Assembly: GCF_017876115.1 (NCBI RefSeq)
Contig: NZ_JAGINO010000004.1
Span: 248,001-312,000 of the forward strand
Length of the DNA: 64,000 bases
Direction: 5' to 3'
From: Azospirillum picis
GTDB lineage: Bacteria > Pseudomonadota > Alphaproteobacteria > Azospirillales > Azospirillaceae
Each line of letters opens with the position of its first letter. Within the stretch, counting starts at the first letter, position 1. Shown here in pieces: positions 24,314 through 34,263 of this stretch. A program made the translations under genes and the position numbers. Below the pieces are notes generated by a model. It ran no database searches and was not told where the DNA came from. It saw only the letters and a program-made list of their open reading frames with translations.

Positions 24314-25087
24314 ATGCGCGGCAGTCGGAACGGAATGCTGATCAGAGCGGGCTTGGCCGCCCTGTTGACCGGTGCCGGCGAACCGGTGCTGGCCGACTCG
24401 TGGCTCAGCCATCTCGGCGGTAGCTTCAGCGACCGGATGACCTCCTACGAATCGTCGCGCTGGCAACGGTCGGATGGCTGGAACAGCGGCGGCCACATGA
24501 GCTGCTCTTGGAACCGCGAGAACGTCGCCTTCCGCGACGGGCACCTTGCACTGTCCATCACGGACCAGCCCGGCGGGCGCGAACGCTATTCCTGTGGCGA
24601 ATTGGCCAGCCATCGCTTCTACGGCTTCGGCAGCTATCGGGTGAACCTGAAGGCAGTCAAGGCGGACGGGGTGATGACCTCGGTCTCCCACTACACCGGC
24701 CCTCCCTTCGGCGACCCGTGGGATGAGCTGACCATGGGCATCGCCGGCAAGGACACCACCAAGCTGGAACTCAGCTACGTCGCCAACGGCGTCGGCCATC
24801 GCGGTACGGTGATCGATCTCGGCTTCGACGCCGCCAAGGGGACTCACAGCTATGGCTTCGACTGGAAGCCGGATGGCATCGTGTGGATGGTGGACGATAA
24901 GCCGGTACACCGGGTGGCGGCGAAGCCGGAAGATCTGCCGCGCATGCCCGGCCGCCTGATCCTGCGCTTCTGGAGCGCGTCCGGCGACACCCAATGGCTG
25001 CGCCGCTTCACCTATCCGGGACACGCCCTGACGGCCGAAGTGGCCTCGGTCAGCTTCCGAGAGGACGCGGCGAACCTGAGCAACTGA
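24314..25087 (+). CDS. Secreted GH16-family protein with degraded catalytic motif
   Basis: 257 residues. An export signal (about 1-29, 'LIRAGLAALLTGAGEPVLA') precedes a jelly-roll resembling bacterial endo-beta-1,3-1,4-glucanases and ExoK-like enzymes: 'RERYSCGELASHRFYGFGSY' and 'DWKPDGIVWMVDDKPVHR' are typical. The catalytic strand, normally E-I-D-I-E-F, reads E138-L-T140-M-G142-I, then 'AGKDTTKLELSY'. The nucleophile Glu is kept, but the assisting Asp is Thr and the acid/base Glu is Gly. It may be a non-hydrolytic glycan-binding protein. Start ATG 24314 follows a strong GGGAGG site; ATG 24200 would bury the signal peptide. Confidence 0.82.
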   Translation: MRGSRNGMLIRAGLAALLTGAGEPVLADSWLSHLGGSFSDRMTSYESSRWQRSDGWNSGGHMSCSWNRENVAFRDGHLALSITDQPGGRERYSCGELASHRFYGFGSYRVNLKAVKADGVMTSVSHYTGPPFGDPWDELTMGIAGKDTTKLELSYVANGVGHRGTVIDLGFDAAKGTHSYGFDWKPDGIVWMVDDKPVHRVAAKPEDLPRMPGRLILRFWSASGDTQWLRRFTYPGHALTAEVASVSFREDAANLSN

Positions 25088-25094
25088 CGCGGCC

Positions 25095-25138
25095 GGTGAC
25101 GGCCGCGCCCCACCCCACAGCGGCGCGCGGCCGTCACC
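25095..25138. terminator. Hairpin between convergent GH16 and livG genes
   Basis: A 13-bp perfect inverted repeat (25095-25107 with 25126-25138, 18-nt loop) overlaps the last codons of livG and starts 7 bp after the GH16 stop. Confidence 0.55.
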
Positions 25139-25862
25139 CCAGCGCTTCGGCGCCCAGGTAGGATTCGATGACGCGGGGGTCGGCGACGACCTCCGCCGGT
25201 GCGCCGTCGGCGATCTTCTCGCCGTGATCCAGCACCACCACGCGGTCGGACAATGCCATGACCGCGCGCATCACATGCTCGATCATCAGGATCGTCAGGC
25301 CCTCGCGGCGGTTCAGGTCGCGCAGCACATCGACCATCCGGTCGACCTCCGTCGGGCGGAGCCCGGCCAGCACCTCGTCGAGGAGAAGCAGGGTGGGCCG
25401 GGTGGCGAGCGCGCGGGCGACCTCCAGGCGCTTGCGGTCCGGCAGCGTCAGGCTGCGCGCTGGGCGCCCAGCCTGGTCGTCGAGTTCCAACCGTTTCAGG
25501 ACCGCCCTCGCCTCCCGGCGTGCCGTCTCCACCGACGCCTCGCGCGCCAGCGCGCCGACGAGGACGTTCTCTTCGACGGTCAGATGCCCGAACGGCTTCA
25601 CGATCTGGAAGGTGCGGCCGATCCCGGCGGCGCACACTTGGTTCGGCTTGAGGCCGGTGAGGCTCCGGCCCTTCAGCGCGACCGTACCCTGGTCGGGCGC
25701 GAAGACGCCGGCGATCAGGTTGAAGGTCGTGGTCTTGCCGGCACCGTTCGGGCCGATCAGGGCCAGGATGCGGCCTTCCGGCACGGTGAAGCTGACGTTC
25801 GACACCGCCTTCAGGCCGCGGAAGCGCTTGGACAGGTTCTCGACCTGGAGCAATGCGGTCAT
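25134..25862 (-). CDS. livG: Branched-chain-type ABC transporter ATP-binding protein (LivG)
   Basis: 242-residue ATPase of the HAAT family. Walker A 'GPNGAGKTT', Q-loop 'GRTFQIVKPF', Walker B 'LLLLDEVLAGL' and the H-loop 'LMIEHVM'. The signature helix reads 'ARSLTLPDRKRLEVARAL', the LTLPDRKRLE variant found in a subset of LivG-like ATPases in place of LSYGQQRLLE. It starts 1 bp after the stop of livM. The importer moves amino acids, amides, aromatic acids or urea; the substrate is not evident. Confidence 0.9.
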   Translation of the reverse strand: MTALLQVENLSKRFRGLKAVSNVSFTVPEGRILALIGPNGAGKTTTFNLIAGVFAPDQGTVALKGRSLTGLKPNQVCAAGIGRTFQIVKPFGHLTVEENVLVGALAREASVETARREARAVLKRLELDDQAGRPARSLTLPDRKRLEVARALATRPTLLLLDEVLAGLRPTEVDRMVDVLRDLNRREGLTILMIEHVMRAVMALSDRVVVLDHGEKIADGAPAEVVADPRVIESYLGAEALG

Positions 25863-25863
25863 C

Positions 25864-26865
25864 TCAGCTCTCCTCGCCGGGCTGGCGCACCAGTCTCAGG
25901 CGGCGGGCCAGCCAGGGCCACACGCCCTCCGGCCTGAACACGACGATCACCACCAGCGCCGCGCCATAGAAAAGCTGCTTCAGTCCCGGCAGGTCCAGCC
26001 CGCCTGCCTCGATGACGAAGGTCAGCACCTCGCCCAGCGGAGTCAGGATGAAGGCGCCCAGGATCGGCCCGACCAGCGTGCCGATGCCGCCGACGATGGC
26101 CGGCAGGATGATCTCGATCGAACGCCCCATCGAGAAGACCTGCTCGGGGAACAGGTTGTTGAAGTAGAAGGCCTGAAACACCCCGCCCAGTGCGGTCAGC
26201 GCCGACGACACCGCCACGGCGGTCATGCGGGCGCGGAACAGGTCGACGCCGGATGCCTCGGCCGCGTCCGGCTCCTCGCGCACGGCCAGCCACTGGTAGC
26301 CGAGGCGGCTGTGCAGCAGCAGCCGCGAAAGCGCCAGCGCCCCCAGCACCAGTCCCAGCACCACGTAATAGAACAGCGTCGGCGAGCCGCGCAGGTTCAG
26401 CAGGTCGTTCTCCCCCGCCCCGACCGGCAGGAAGAAGCCGGCGGAACCGCCGACCCAGGTGATGTGGTCGAAGCCGATGCGCGCCACCTCGGCGAAGGCG
26501 ATGGTCAGCAGGGCGAAGTGGACGCCCTTCACGCCGAACCGGAAGCCCAGGAAGCCGATGATGCAGCCGGCCAGCACCGCCGCCAGCACCGCCGGCACCA
26601 GTCCGGCCCATGGGCCGATGCCGAAATGCACGAACAGCGCCGCGCTGACATAGGCGCCCAACCCGACATACAGCGCGTGCCCCAGCGACAGCAGGCCGGA
26701 GAAGCCCATCATCACGTTCCACGCCTGCCCGACATAGGCGAACCACAGCACGGTGGTCAGCACCGACAGCAGATAGCGGTCGGCGACGAAGGGCGCAACC
26801 GCCAGCAGCAGGGCAGCCAGCACCATCAGGACAAGCCCGCGCCCGGTCACTCCAAGGGTTCCCAT
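25864..26865 (-). CDS. livM: Branched-chain-type ABC transporter permease (LivM)
   Basis: 333 residues with about ten hydrophobic segments. 'GLLSLGHALYVGLGAYVSA' near residue 57 is the LivM/UrtC hallmark, and 'GGIGTLVGPILGAFILTPL' near 270 is another. The start overlaps the livH stop: livH TGA and livM ATG share a base (26865), with an in-frame GTG one codon upstream. Tight coupling with livH and livG. Confidence 0.9.
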   Translation of the reverse strand: MGTLGVTGRGLVLMVLAALLLAVAPFVADRYLLSVLTTVLWFAYVGQAWNVMMGFSGLLSLGHALYVGLGAYVSAALFVHFGIGPWAGLVPAVLAAVLAGCIIGFLGFRFGVKGVHFALLTIAFAEVARIGFDHITWVGGSAGFFLPVGAGENDLLNLRGSPTLFYYVVLGLVLGALALSRLLLHSRLGYQWLAVREEPDAAEASGVDLFRARMTAVAVSSALTALGGVFQAFYFNNLFPEQVFSMGRSIEIILPAIVGGIGTLVGPILGAFILTPLGEVLTFVIEAGGLDLPGLKQLFYGAALVVIVVFRPEGVWPWLARRLRLVRQPGEES

Positions 26866-27740
26866 CACGACCGTTTCCCCAACAGCCCCTGCGGGCGGAG
26901 CAACAGAACCACGATCAGCACCCCGTAGCTGAACAGGGATTTCAGTGACGGCATCAGCAGGAAGCCGGCAAGCGCCTCCGACACGCCGATCAGCATGCCG
27001 CCCAGCAGCGCGCCGGGCAGGCTTCCCAGTCCGCCGACGATGACGATGATGAAGCTGAGCAGGGTGTATTCCGGTGCCAACTGCGGCCGGGCATCGACCA
27101 GCAGGGTCATCAGCGCGCCGGCAACCCCCACGACGGCGGCCCCGATCCCGAAGGTCAGGGCATAGAGGCCATCGATGTTCAGCCCGACCACGCGGGCGCC
27201 CAACGGGTTGTCAGCACAGGCGCGGATCGCCTTGCCGGTCCGGCTGAAGCGGAAGAAGGCGAACAGCGCCGCCGCAACCAGCACCGCCGCGGCGCCGGCG
27301 CGCAGGCGCACGGCGTCCAGCAGCAGCGACCCGATCTCCACCGTGTCGAAGCTGTAGGGCACCTGCACGTTGCGGGCATCCGGTCCGAACAGCATCAGCA
27401 TGGCGTTGACGAGGACGGTGGCGATGCCCAGCAGCAGGATGAACTGCATGTGCTCCGGCCGCTCGACAAACCTGTTCACCAGCCCGCGCTGCAGCAGCCA
27501 GCCGGCGGCGAACAGCAGCGCGGCCATCGCCGGCGCCGACAGCAGCGGATCGATGCCGAACCAGCCGCCGAGGAGCACGGCACCGTACATGCCGGCCACC
27601 ATCATCTCGCCATGGGCGAAATTGACCACGCGCACCACGCCGAAGATGACCGACAGCCCCAGCGCCGCCAGGCCGTAGACAAGGCCGGTCAGCAGGCCGG
27701 ATGCTGCGATGTTGAGGTAGTAGTCGATCGGCATTGTCAC
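26865..27740 (-). CDS. livH: Branched-chain-type ABC transporter permease (LivH)
   Basis: 291 residues, about eight hydrophobic segments. The LivH signature 'GLAALGLSVIFGVVRVVNFA' then 'HGEMMV' (about 22-47) and 'GGLGSLPGALLGGMLIGVSE' near 235 are clear. It is first in the livHMG block. The second ATPase, livF, is 3.2 kb away beyond two unrelated genes, and no periplasmic binding protein is seen in the window. Confidence 0.92.
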   Translation of the reverse strand: MTMPIDYYLNIAASGLLTGLVYGLAALGLSVIFGVVRVVNFAHGEMMVAGMYGAVLLGGWFGIDPLLSAPAMAALLFAAGWLLQRGLVNRFVERPEHMQFILLLGIATVLVNAMLMLFGPDARNVQVPYSFDTVEIGSLLLDAVRLRAGAAAVLVAAALFAFFRFSRTGKAIRACADNPLGARVVGLNIDGLYALTFGIGAAVVGVAGALMTLLVDARPQLAPEYTLLSFIIVIVGGLGSLPGALLGGMLIGVSEALAGFLLMPSLKSLFSYGVLIVVLLLRPQGLLGKRS

Positions 27741-27830
27741 GAACTGTCCGAACGGTGGGGTCCTGCGGGTTACCAGCCCCGGCGAATCCAGGCAAGAAAG
27801 AACGTAGCGGAACTGACGATTCGCACGTCC

Positions 27831-28916
27831 TTATGGTCTGGCCGCGAGCCGGGTGCCGCCGCCGAGCGCCGCGATCCGCTCGTTAACGTCGGAGATCCGC
27901 CGCTCCAGCGCGTCAGACAGGCAGGATTGTGCCGCAGCAGCCACCGCCGGGTCGCCTTCCGTCCCCTGCCGCACCCAGCAAAGGGCGGAAATCCGCTCGT
28001 GGAAGCGCCTTTCGTCCTGGATGAAGCCGTAGGATGCCTCAGCCCGCGCCTGCGGATCGGCGACGGAGCCCAGGAACCGCATCTGGAGCCCGCGGGCGCG
28101 CCCATCGAGCAGCGCCAGCGCCGGCAGGTCGCAGATCATCCGCCGCAGCGGTGCCGTCACCGATTCGCAACGCGGGTCAGGAACCGGATCGGGGGGCAAG
28201 GCGCCGGGCGAGGGCCTTGCCGGCGCCAGCCTGACGGGTACGGCCGCAATCGGTGCGGTCGCACGCCCCGCCGCGGTGGGATTGTCTGCTGCCGCGGCCG
28301 GAGGTGCGGGCACGGGTTTCGGCTCCGACGGCAGGCCGCCCTGCCCGCCCAGGGACCCGCGCAACACCCGGACGGGGGTACCGACCTCGGCGGCGGCGAA
28401 GACGGTCGCGATATCGCCCGGCAGCATGCGGAAACAGCCGCCGCTGGCTCGCCTGCCGACGGACTCCGGCTCATTGGTGCCGTGAATTGCGATGGCGGGC
28501 CATCCGAGATCGAGTGCGAATTTTCCCAGCGGGTTGCCGGGTCCCGGTGGCACGGCGGACGGCAGCGATGGCTTCTCACGCCGCTGATGCGCCGTCGGGT
28601 GCCAGGTTGGATCGCGCCGCTTGCGTTTCACCGCGCTGTCGCCCACCGGAATGGAAACGCCCGGACGGCCGATGGCGACGGGAAAGCTGCGGGTACCGCC
28701 ATCGGGAGTTGTCAGGTAAAGCCGGCGGTCGGCGAGGCTTATGGCGATGGCGGGCTGTCCGGCGGCCTGTGCCGAGGCCGGGCGTGGGGCGACCCCGCCC
28801 TGCACCGCCACCAGGACGAGGGCCACCGCCCACCAGGGCAGGACGGCTTTCGGTGAGGCGGCTGCGGTCGAGGGGGCGGCCGCGGGGGCTCGCCGGAGGG
28901 GCGAAAATCCATCCAT
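27831..28916 (-). CDS. L,D-transpeptidase (YkuD) fused to an LprI-like domain
   Basis: 361 residues. An N-terminal hydrophobic segment (about 24-48) exports it. The YkuD domain (about 55-205) has 'AIHGTNEPESVGRRASGGCF' with the catalytic Cys; the usual SHGC reads SGGC. After a Pro/Ala linker (about 205-265) comes a Cys-containing helical region ('CESVTAPLRRMICDLPALAL', later two more Cys) resembling LprI-type lysozyme-inhibitor domains. YkuD enzymes make 3-3 crosslinks or attach proteins to peptidoglycan in the periplasm. ATG 28916 is chosen; the long frame to 30914 is the shadow of the opposite gene. Confidence 0.82.
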   Translation of the reverse strand: MDGFSPLRRAPAAAPSTAAASPKAVLPWWAVALVLVAVQGGVAPRPASAQAAGQPAIAISLADRRLYLTTPDGGTRSFPVAIGRPGVSIPVGDSAVKRKRRDPTWHPTAHQRREKPSLPSAVPPGPGNPLGKFALDLGWPAIAIHGTNEPESVGRRASGGCFRMLPGDIATVFAAAEVGTPVRVLRGSLGGQGGLPSEPKPVPAPPAAAADNPTAAGRATAPIAAVPVRLAPARPSPGALPPDPVPDPRCESVTAPLRRMICDLPALALLDGRARGLQMRFLGSVADPQARAEASYGFIQDERRFHERISALCWVRQGTEGDPAVAAAAQSCLSDALERRISDVNERIAALGGGTRLAARP

Positions 28917-29057
28917 GCGGAAAGTTGATCGCCTGTCTCCTAAAACAGGGTAAACAGCAGGGACAAACAGCAAGAAGGCGGCGGCCGCCGGTTGCGTGGG
29001 GGCGTCCAGCCAGCCCTCCGTTCCATCGGCCCCGCCCTGGCAGCAAGGACTTGTACC

Positions 29058-30854
29058 ATGGACCAGATCGAGCAGACGTTGGCCGTCGCGACCGAACATC
29101 ACCGTGCCGGCCGCACTGCGGAGGCGGAGCGCCTTTACCGCGCCGTGCTTGACGCCTCTCCCGGTCATCCCGACGCGCTGCATCTGCTTGGCGTGATCGC
29201 CCTGCAATCGGGCCAGCCGGCGGAGGCGGTGGACCGCATCGGGCAGGCGGTCGCAGCCGACGAGTCCTCGCCACTGTTCCATGCCAATCTCGGGCATGCT
29301 CTGCATGCCAGCGGCCGCCATCGCGATGCGGCTCTCAGCTTTGCCCGCGCGCTTGCGCTCCTGACCAACCAGGGCGAGGGCTGGGGCAACATCGGCGCCC
29401 TGGCGAACCTGATCCGCCGCTATGACGACGACGTCCGCCGCGAAGCGGCGGCGGAGGTCGATGCCAAGTACGCCATGGGTGACGTGATGCGGCGGCAGTC
29501 GCTGCTGTTCCTGCTCACCGGCGACATCGCCCACTACCACACGCTGGTCACGGCGGTGCTCGACGATCCCCTGCGCTTCTCGGTGCCGTCGCTGCATTAC
29601 GCCTATTGGGGCATCGCGATGCGGCTGTTCCAGGGCGAGGCGCGGTCCGGGGATCTTTCCGCCTTCGTCCAAGGCGACTTCCGGCAGTTCTATCGCATGC
29701 TCGTGGAGGAGACCGGCCGCCGCTACGGGCTCGACCTGCGCCTGCAACGGGTGGAGCCGCGACCGCTGGTGAGACGGGTGGCGCTGGTCACCAACCAGAT
29801 GCTGGGCGAGGGACACCAGCCGACGGCGGACGCATTCGATTATGCCCGCCGCCTCCAGGACGAGGAGGGCTGCGAGGTGCTGATCGTCAATCCCAACGCG
29901 ATGGCGATGTCCGGCGAAAACGGCTTCGTCCCGGAATACAGCTACAACGTCACCGAGGAATACGACGGCGAGCAGGTGATCGAGGCCCACGGCGCGCGTG
30001 TCCGCATGGTGTCCTTCCCGCAGCCCCGTTTCGACGAGGAGAAGCTGACCGCCGTCACCGACGCGGTCGAGCGCTTCGACCCGGATGTGGTTGTGGCCTT
30101 CGGCGGCTCCAATGTGGTGGCCGACCTGTTCGCTTCGGTGCGACCGGTGGTGCTCGTGCCGACCTCGTCCGGCCTGCCACCGTCCCTGGCGGCCCTGCTG
30201 CTGGGGTACGCGCCGGAGGACGACGCCAGCGGCTGGCCGGAGGAGGAGCGGGAGCGCTTCCGGCATTTCTCCTTCGGCTGGGCGCTCCCGGACGGCGGTG
30301 CCGCGCGCAGCCGGGCCGACTTCGGCCTGCCGGACGAAGGACCGCTCTATGTCGTGGTCGGCAATCGCCTGGACCAGGACGTGAGCGCGACGTTCCTTGA
30401 TACGCTTGACCGGCTGCTCGATCGGGTGCCGGACGCTCGTATCGTCTTCGCCGGTGCGGCGCGGGACCTCCCGGCTCGTCTCGCCGCCGCCCGCAACGGC
30501 TCGCGGATGCTGGCGCCGGGGCATGTCGACGGGATCCGGAGCCTCTATGCCCTGGCGACGGCCTACCTCAACCCGCCGCGACAGGGCGGCGGGGGCAGCG
30601 CCGCCTTCGCATTGGCCGAGGGGTTGCCGGTGGTTTCCTTTGCCGGGGGCGACGTCTCCGCGGTCGCAGGGACGGGCTTCATCGTCGCGGATGATGCCAG
30701 CTTCCTGGACCGTGCGGCGGCATTGGCGGAAAACGCCACGATGAGGGTGGAGGCGGCGGATTTGGCTCGCAAGCGCTTCGCTGAAACCGGCGACCGCTCC
30801 CGGTCGGTGAAGCAGTTGCTGGAGTATGCACGCGAGGCGCAGGGGCTGTTCTGA
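29058..30854 (+). CDS. TPR protein with C-terminal glycosyltransferase-like domain
   Basis: 598 residues. Three or four TPR units (about 1-115; 'HHRAGRTAEAERLYRAVLDA', 'GHPDALHLLGVIALQSGQPA') precede a large domain of GT-B character: 'RRVALVTNQMLGEGHQPTAD' (about 240), 'DPDVVVAFGGSNVVADL' (about 340) and a donor-site-like 'GGGGSAAFALAEGLPVVSFA' (about 512-531). This resembles OGT/HMW1C-like transferases in general layout. Cytoplasmic, no signal. It interrupts the liv genes in opposite orientation and starts 141 bp from the L,D-transpeptidase gene. Acceptor unknown. Confidence 0.72.
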   Translation: MDQIEQTLAVATEHHRAGRTAEAERLYRAVLDASPGHPDALHLLGVIALQSGQPAEAVDRIGQAVAADESSPLFHANLGHALHASGRHRDAALSFARALALLTNQGEGWGNIGALANLIRRYDDDVRREAAAEVDAKYAMGDVMRRQSLLFLLTGDIAHYHTLVTAVLDDPLRFSVPSLHYAYWGIAMRLFQGEARSGDLSAFVQGDFRQFYRMLVEETGRRYGLDLRLQRVEPRPLVRRVALVTNQMLGEGHQPTADAFDYARRLQDEEGCEVLIVNPNAMAMSGENGFVPEYSYNVTEEYDGEQVIEAHGARVRMVSFPQPRFDEEKLTAVTDAVERFDPDVVVAFGGSNVVADLFASVRPVVLVPTSSGLPPSLAALLLGYAPEDDASGWPEEERERFRHFSFGWALPDGGAARSRADFGLPDEGPLYVVVGNRLDQDVSATFLDTLDRLLDRVPDARIVFAGAARDLPARLAAARNGSRMLAPGHVDGIRSLYALATAYLNPPRQGGGGSAAFALAEGLPVVSFAGGDVSAVAGTGFIVADDASFLDRAAALAENATMRVEAADLARKRFAETGDRSRSVKQLLEYAREAQGLF

Positions 30855-30880
30855 GACCCTCGGGCTCCTGATCTCTGCAC

Positions 30881-30918
30881 GGGCTTGAGGCGGAAATAGA
30901 GAATTCCGCCTCAAGCCC
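30881..30918. terminator. 15-bp hairpin between convergent TPR gene and livF
   Basis: Perfect inverted repeat 30881-30895/30904-30918 with an 8-nt loop, centred between the two convergent stops. Likely a bidirectional transcript end. Confidence 0.65.
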
Positions 30919-30988
30919 CTGTAACGACCGGCTCATTGCTCATGAGACCAGGCCGGGGACAAGGCCTTCGTCTCGCGGCTTCCTCCAT

Positions 30989-31693
<705 letters not shown>

Positions 31694-31735
31694 GGCATTG
31701 TTTCCATAGGCGGGAGAGCGCCTTCTATAGCCTGA

Positions 31736-32473
31736 TCACTTCAGGAAGAACACGGCGCTCATCACCAACCCGACGGTGATGATGCCGGCACGCAGCGCCG
31801 TCTTGGGAATCCGCCGCCCGATCCGCGCGCCGGCATAGCCGCCGGCAACCGCGGCCACGGTCATCAGCAGCGCCTTCGGCCATTCGACGGCGCCGCCCGC
31901 CGCATAGGCGACCACGGCGATGGCGGTCAGCACGGCGGAGAACAGGTTCTTCAGCCCGTTCATCGCATTGAGATCGGTCATGCCGAACAGGCTGAGTTGC
32001 GCCAGCAGCAGGATTCCCAATCCGCCGTTGAAATAGCCGCCATAGACGGACACGGCGAACAGCGTCCCCAACATCGCTCCGTCGCCATGCAACCCCAGCG
32101 CCCGCAACCGTTGCGCCAGCAGGCCCCCGAACGCGAACAGCGCCGTGGCGACGAGCAGCAGCCACGGCACGATGCCGCGAAACACCGAATCGGGCGTCAG
32201 CAGCAGCAGCCCCGCCCCGGCCAGCCCGCCGGCAAGGCTGACGGCCGATAGGACCGGCAGGCCGAGCGAACCGACCGGCGCCAGATCCTGCCGATAGCCG
32301 TAGATGCCGCTGGCGTAGCCGGGCAGCAGCGCGACGGTACCGGTGGCGTTGGCGGCGACCGGCGGAACACCGGCATAGATCAGGGCCGGAAGGGTCAGGA
32401 AGCTCCCGCCGCCGGCAACCGCATTCATCGCCCCGGCCAGAAAGGCCGCAGCCAGCAAGATCAGTTCGATCAT
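31736..32473 (-). CDS. TSUP (TauE/SafE) family membrane permease
   Basis: 245 residues, about seven or eight hydrophobic segments with the two duplicated TSUP motifs: 'AGAMNAVAGGGSFLTLPALI' near the N-terminus and 'SVYGGYFNGGLGILLLAQLS' (about 143-162). The family exports or imports sulfur-containing or organic anions such as sulfoacetate or sulfite. The start is 4 bp after the stop of the acyl-CoA synthetase gene, so a shared role in handling an organic acid is possible but not shown. Confidence 0.88.
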   Translation of the reverse strand: MIELILLAAAFLAGAMNAVAGGGSFLTLPALIYAGVPPVAANATGTVALLPGYASGIYGYRQDLAPVGSLGLPVLSAVSLAGGLAGAGLLLLTPDSVFRGIVPWLLLVATALFAFGGLLAQRLRALGLHGDGAMLGTLFAVSVYGGYFNGGLGILLLAQLSLFGMTDLNAMNGLKNLFSAVLTAIAVVAYAAGGAVEWPKALLMTVAAVAGGYAGARIGRRIPKTALRAGIITVGLVMSAVFFLK

Positions 32474-32477
32474 GATG

Positions 32478-34094
32478 TTAGGGCCGGGTCCTCAGCTCAC
32501 GCCTGATGATCTTGCCGGTGGTGGTCATCGGCAGCGCCTCCAGGAACTCGATGGCGCGGGGGTACTCGTGGGCGGCCAGGCGTGTCTTCACATGCTCCTG
32601 GATCGATGCGACCAGGGCGTCGTCGGGTGTCACACCCTCCTGCAGGACGACGAACGCCTTGACGATCTCCGTCCGCAACGGGTCGGGCACGCCGACCACC
32701 GCGGCCATCCGCACCGCCGGATGGCCGATCAGGCAATCCTCGATCTCTCCAGGGCCGATGCGATAGCCGGCCGAGGTGATGACGTCGTCGTCGCGGCCGA
32801 CGAACCGGATGTAGCCGTCCTCGTCGAGTTCGCCCTGGTCGCCGGTGACCAGCCAGTCGCCGATGAACTTCGCGGCGGTGGCCTCCGGATTGTTCCAGTA
32901 GCCGAGGAACATCACCGGATCCGGCCGATGCACGCCGATCAGCCCAAGGCGGCCGGGGGGCAACCGGTTGCCGTCGGAGTCGATCACCGCGACGTCGTGG
33001 CCCGGTGCCGGCCGCCCCATGATGCCGGGCTTCGCCGGCATCAGCGTCGCGGCCGAGGACACGATCATGTTGCACTCGGTCTGGCCGTAGAATTCGTTGA
33101 TCGTCACGCCGAACGTCTGGCGCCCCCAATCCAGCAGACCGGCTCCCAGCGTTTCGCCGCCGCTGGCGACCGAACGCAGGGCGTAGGCATGGCGTGCCTG
33201 CGGGTCCTGCACCGTCCGCATCATCTTCAGCGCCGTCGGCGGCAGGAAGCAGTTGCGCACCCGGAATTCGGCCAGCAGGGCGAAGGCGGCCTCGGCGTCG
33301 AACTTCTCGAAACGGTGGGCGACGACGGTCACCCCATGGTGCCAGGCCGGCAGCAGGACGTCGAGCAGCCCGCCGATCCAGGCCCAGTCGGCCGGCGTCC
33401 AGATGCGGTCACCCGCCTGCGGGAACAGGTCGTGAGAAATCTCCACTCCCGGCAGATGGCCCAGCAGCACCCGGTGGGCATGCAGGGCGCCCTTCGGCTG
33501 GCCGGTCGTGCCCGACGTGTAGATGATCAGGGCGGGATCGTCGGCGGCGGTGTCGACCGGCGTGAAGCGATCCGAGGCGCCGTCGCACAGGCCGTGCCAG
33601 TCGAGGCAGCCGGGGCCGGAACCGTCGATGCGGAAAACCGCCTGCAGTGCGGGCAGCCGGTCGCGGATCTGCGCGATCTTCGCCGCGCCGGCGGCATCGG
33701 TCACCACGGCACGGGCAGCGCAGTTGGCCAAGCGGTATTCCAGCGCCTCCACGCCGAACAGCGAGAACAGCGGCACCGCCACGGCCCCCATCTTGTAGAC
33801 CGCCACATGGCTGATGGCGGTCTCCGGTGCCTGGGGCAGCAGGATGCCGACGCGGTCGCCGCGCGCGACGCCGTGGCCGGCGAGAGTGTTGGCGAAACGG
33901 TTCGAAAGTGCACGGATGTCGGAGAAGCGGTATTCCTCGACCCCGCCGTCACGGCGCTTGTGGATCAGGGCGAGCCGGTCCGGCTCGGCCTCCGCCCATC
34001 GGTCGCAGACGTCGACGCCGATGTTGTAGCGGTTGGGCACCTGCCAGGCGAAGTGGCGGCACACCCCTTCATAGCTGTCCGCTTTGGGCAGCAT
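32478..34094 (-). CDS. AMP-dependent acyl-CoA synthetase (medium-chain/ACSM-like)
   Basis: 538 residues. Adenylation motifs: P-loop 'LIIYTSGTTGQPKGALHAH' (about 178-196), 'NEFYGQTECNMI' (about 325), 'WLVTGDQGELDEDGYIRFVG' (about 410-429) and the catalytic Lys in 'TTTGKIIRREL' at the C-terminus. It activates a carboxylic acid to its CoA thioester; sequence features suit medium-chain or aromatic acids. ATG 34094 follows GGGAGG by about 8 bp. Being first in a unit with a TSUP permease and livF, it may activate the imported compound. Confidence 0.9.
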   Translation of the reverse strand: MLPKADSYEGVCRHFAWQVPNRYNIGVDVCDRWAEAEPDRLALIHKRRDGGVEEYRFSDIRALSNRFANTLAGHGVARGDRVGILLPQAPETAISHVAVYKMGAVAVPLFSLFGVEALEYRLANCAARAVVTDAAGAAKIAQIRDRLPALQAVFRIDGSGPGCLDWHGLCDGASDRFTPVDTAADDPALIIYTSGTTGQPKGALHAHRVLLGHLPGVEISHDLFPQAGDRIWTPADWAWIGGLLDVLLPAWHHGVTVVAHRFEKFDAEAAFALLAEFRVRNCFLPPTALKMMRTVQDPQARHAYALRSVASGGETLGAGLLDWGRQTFGVTINEFYGQTECNMIVSSAATLMPAKPGIMGRPAPGHDVAVIDSDGNRLPPGRLGLIGVHRPDPVMFLGYWNNPEATAAKFIGDWLVTGDQGELDEDGYIRFVGRDDDVITSAGYRIGPGEIEDCLIGHPAVRMAAVVGVPDPLRTEIVKAFVVLQEGVTPDDALVASIQEHVKTRLAAHEYPRAIEFLEALPMTTTGKIIRRELRTRP

Positions 34095-34263
34095 GTCCGT
34101 TCCCTCCCAAGGGCTTGTCGTCGATTCCTTTGCGGAATCCTTGTGGCAATCATAGGGGCAACCGAGGCACCGCGTCACCTATCGGGAATAAGTTGCGGGT
34201 CTGCCATGTTGAAGACTGCGGAACCACCGTTTCGTGACGACCAAGAACAGGACGAAGCCCAAG

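Noticed and set aside
28931..30914. Very long minus-strand frame opposite the TPR-glycosyltransferase gene, continuous with the L,D-transpeptidase frame
   Set aside because: High-GC antisense shadow: Arg/His/Gln/Val-rich with no domains. The transpeptidase proper begins at 28916 with its own membrane anchor.
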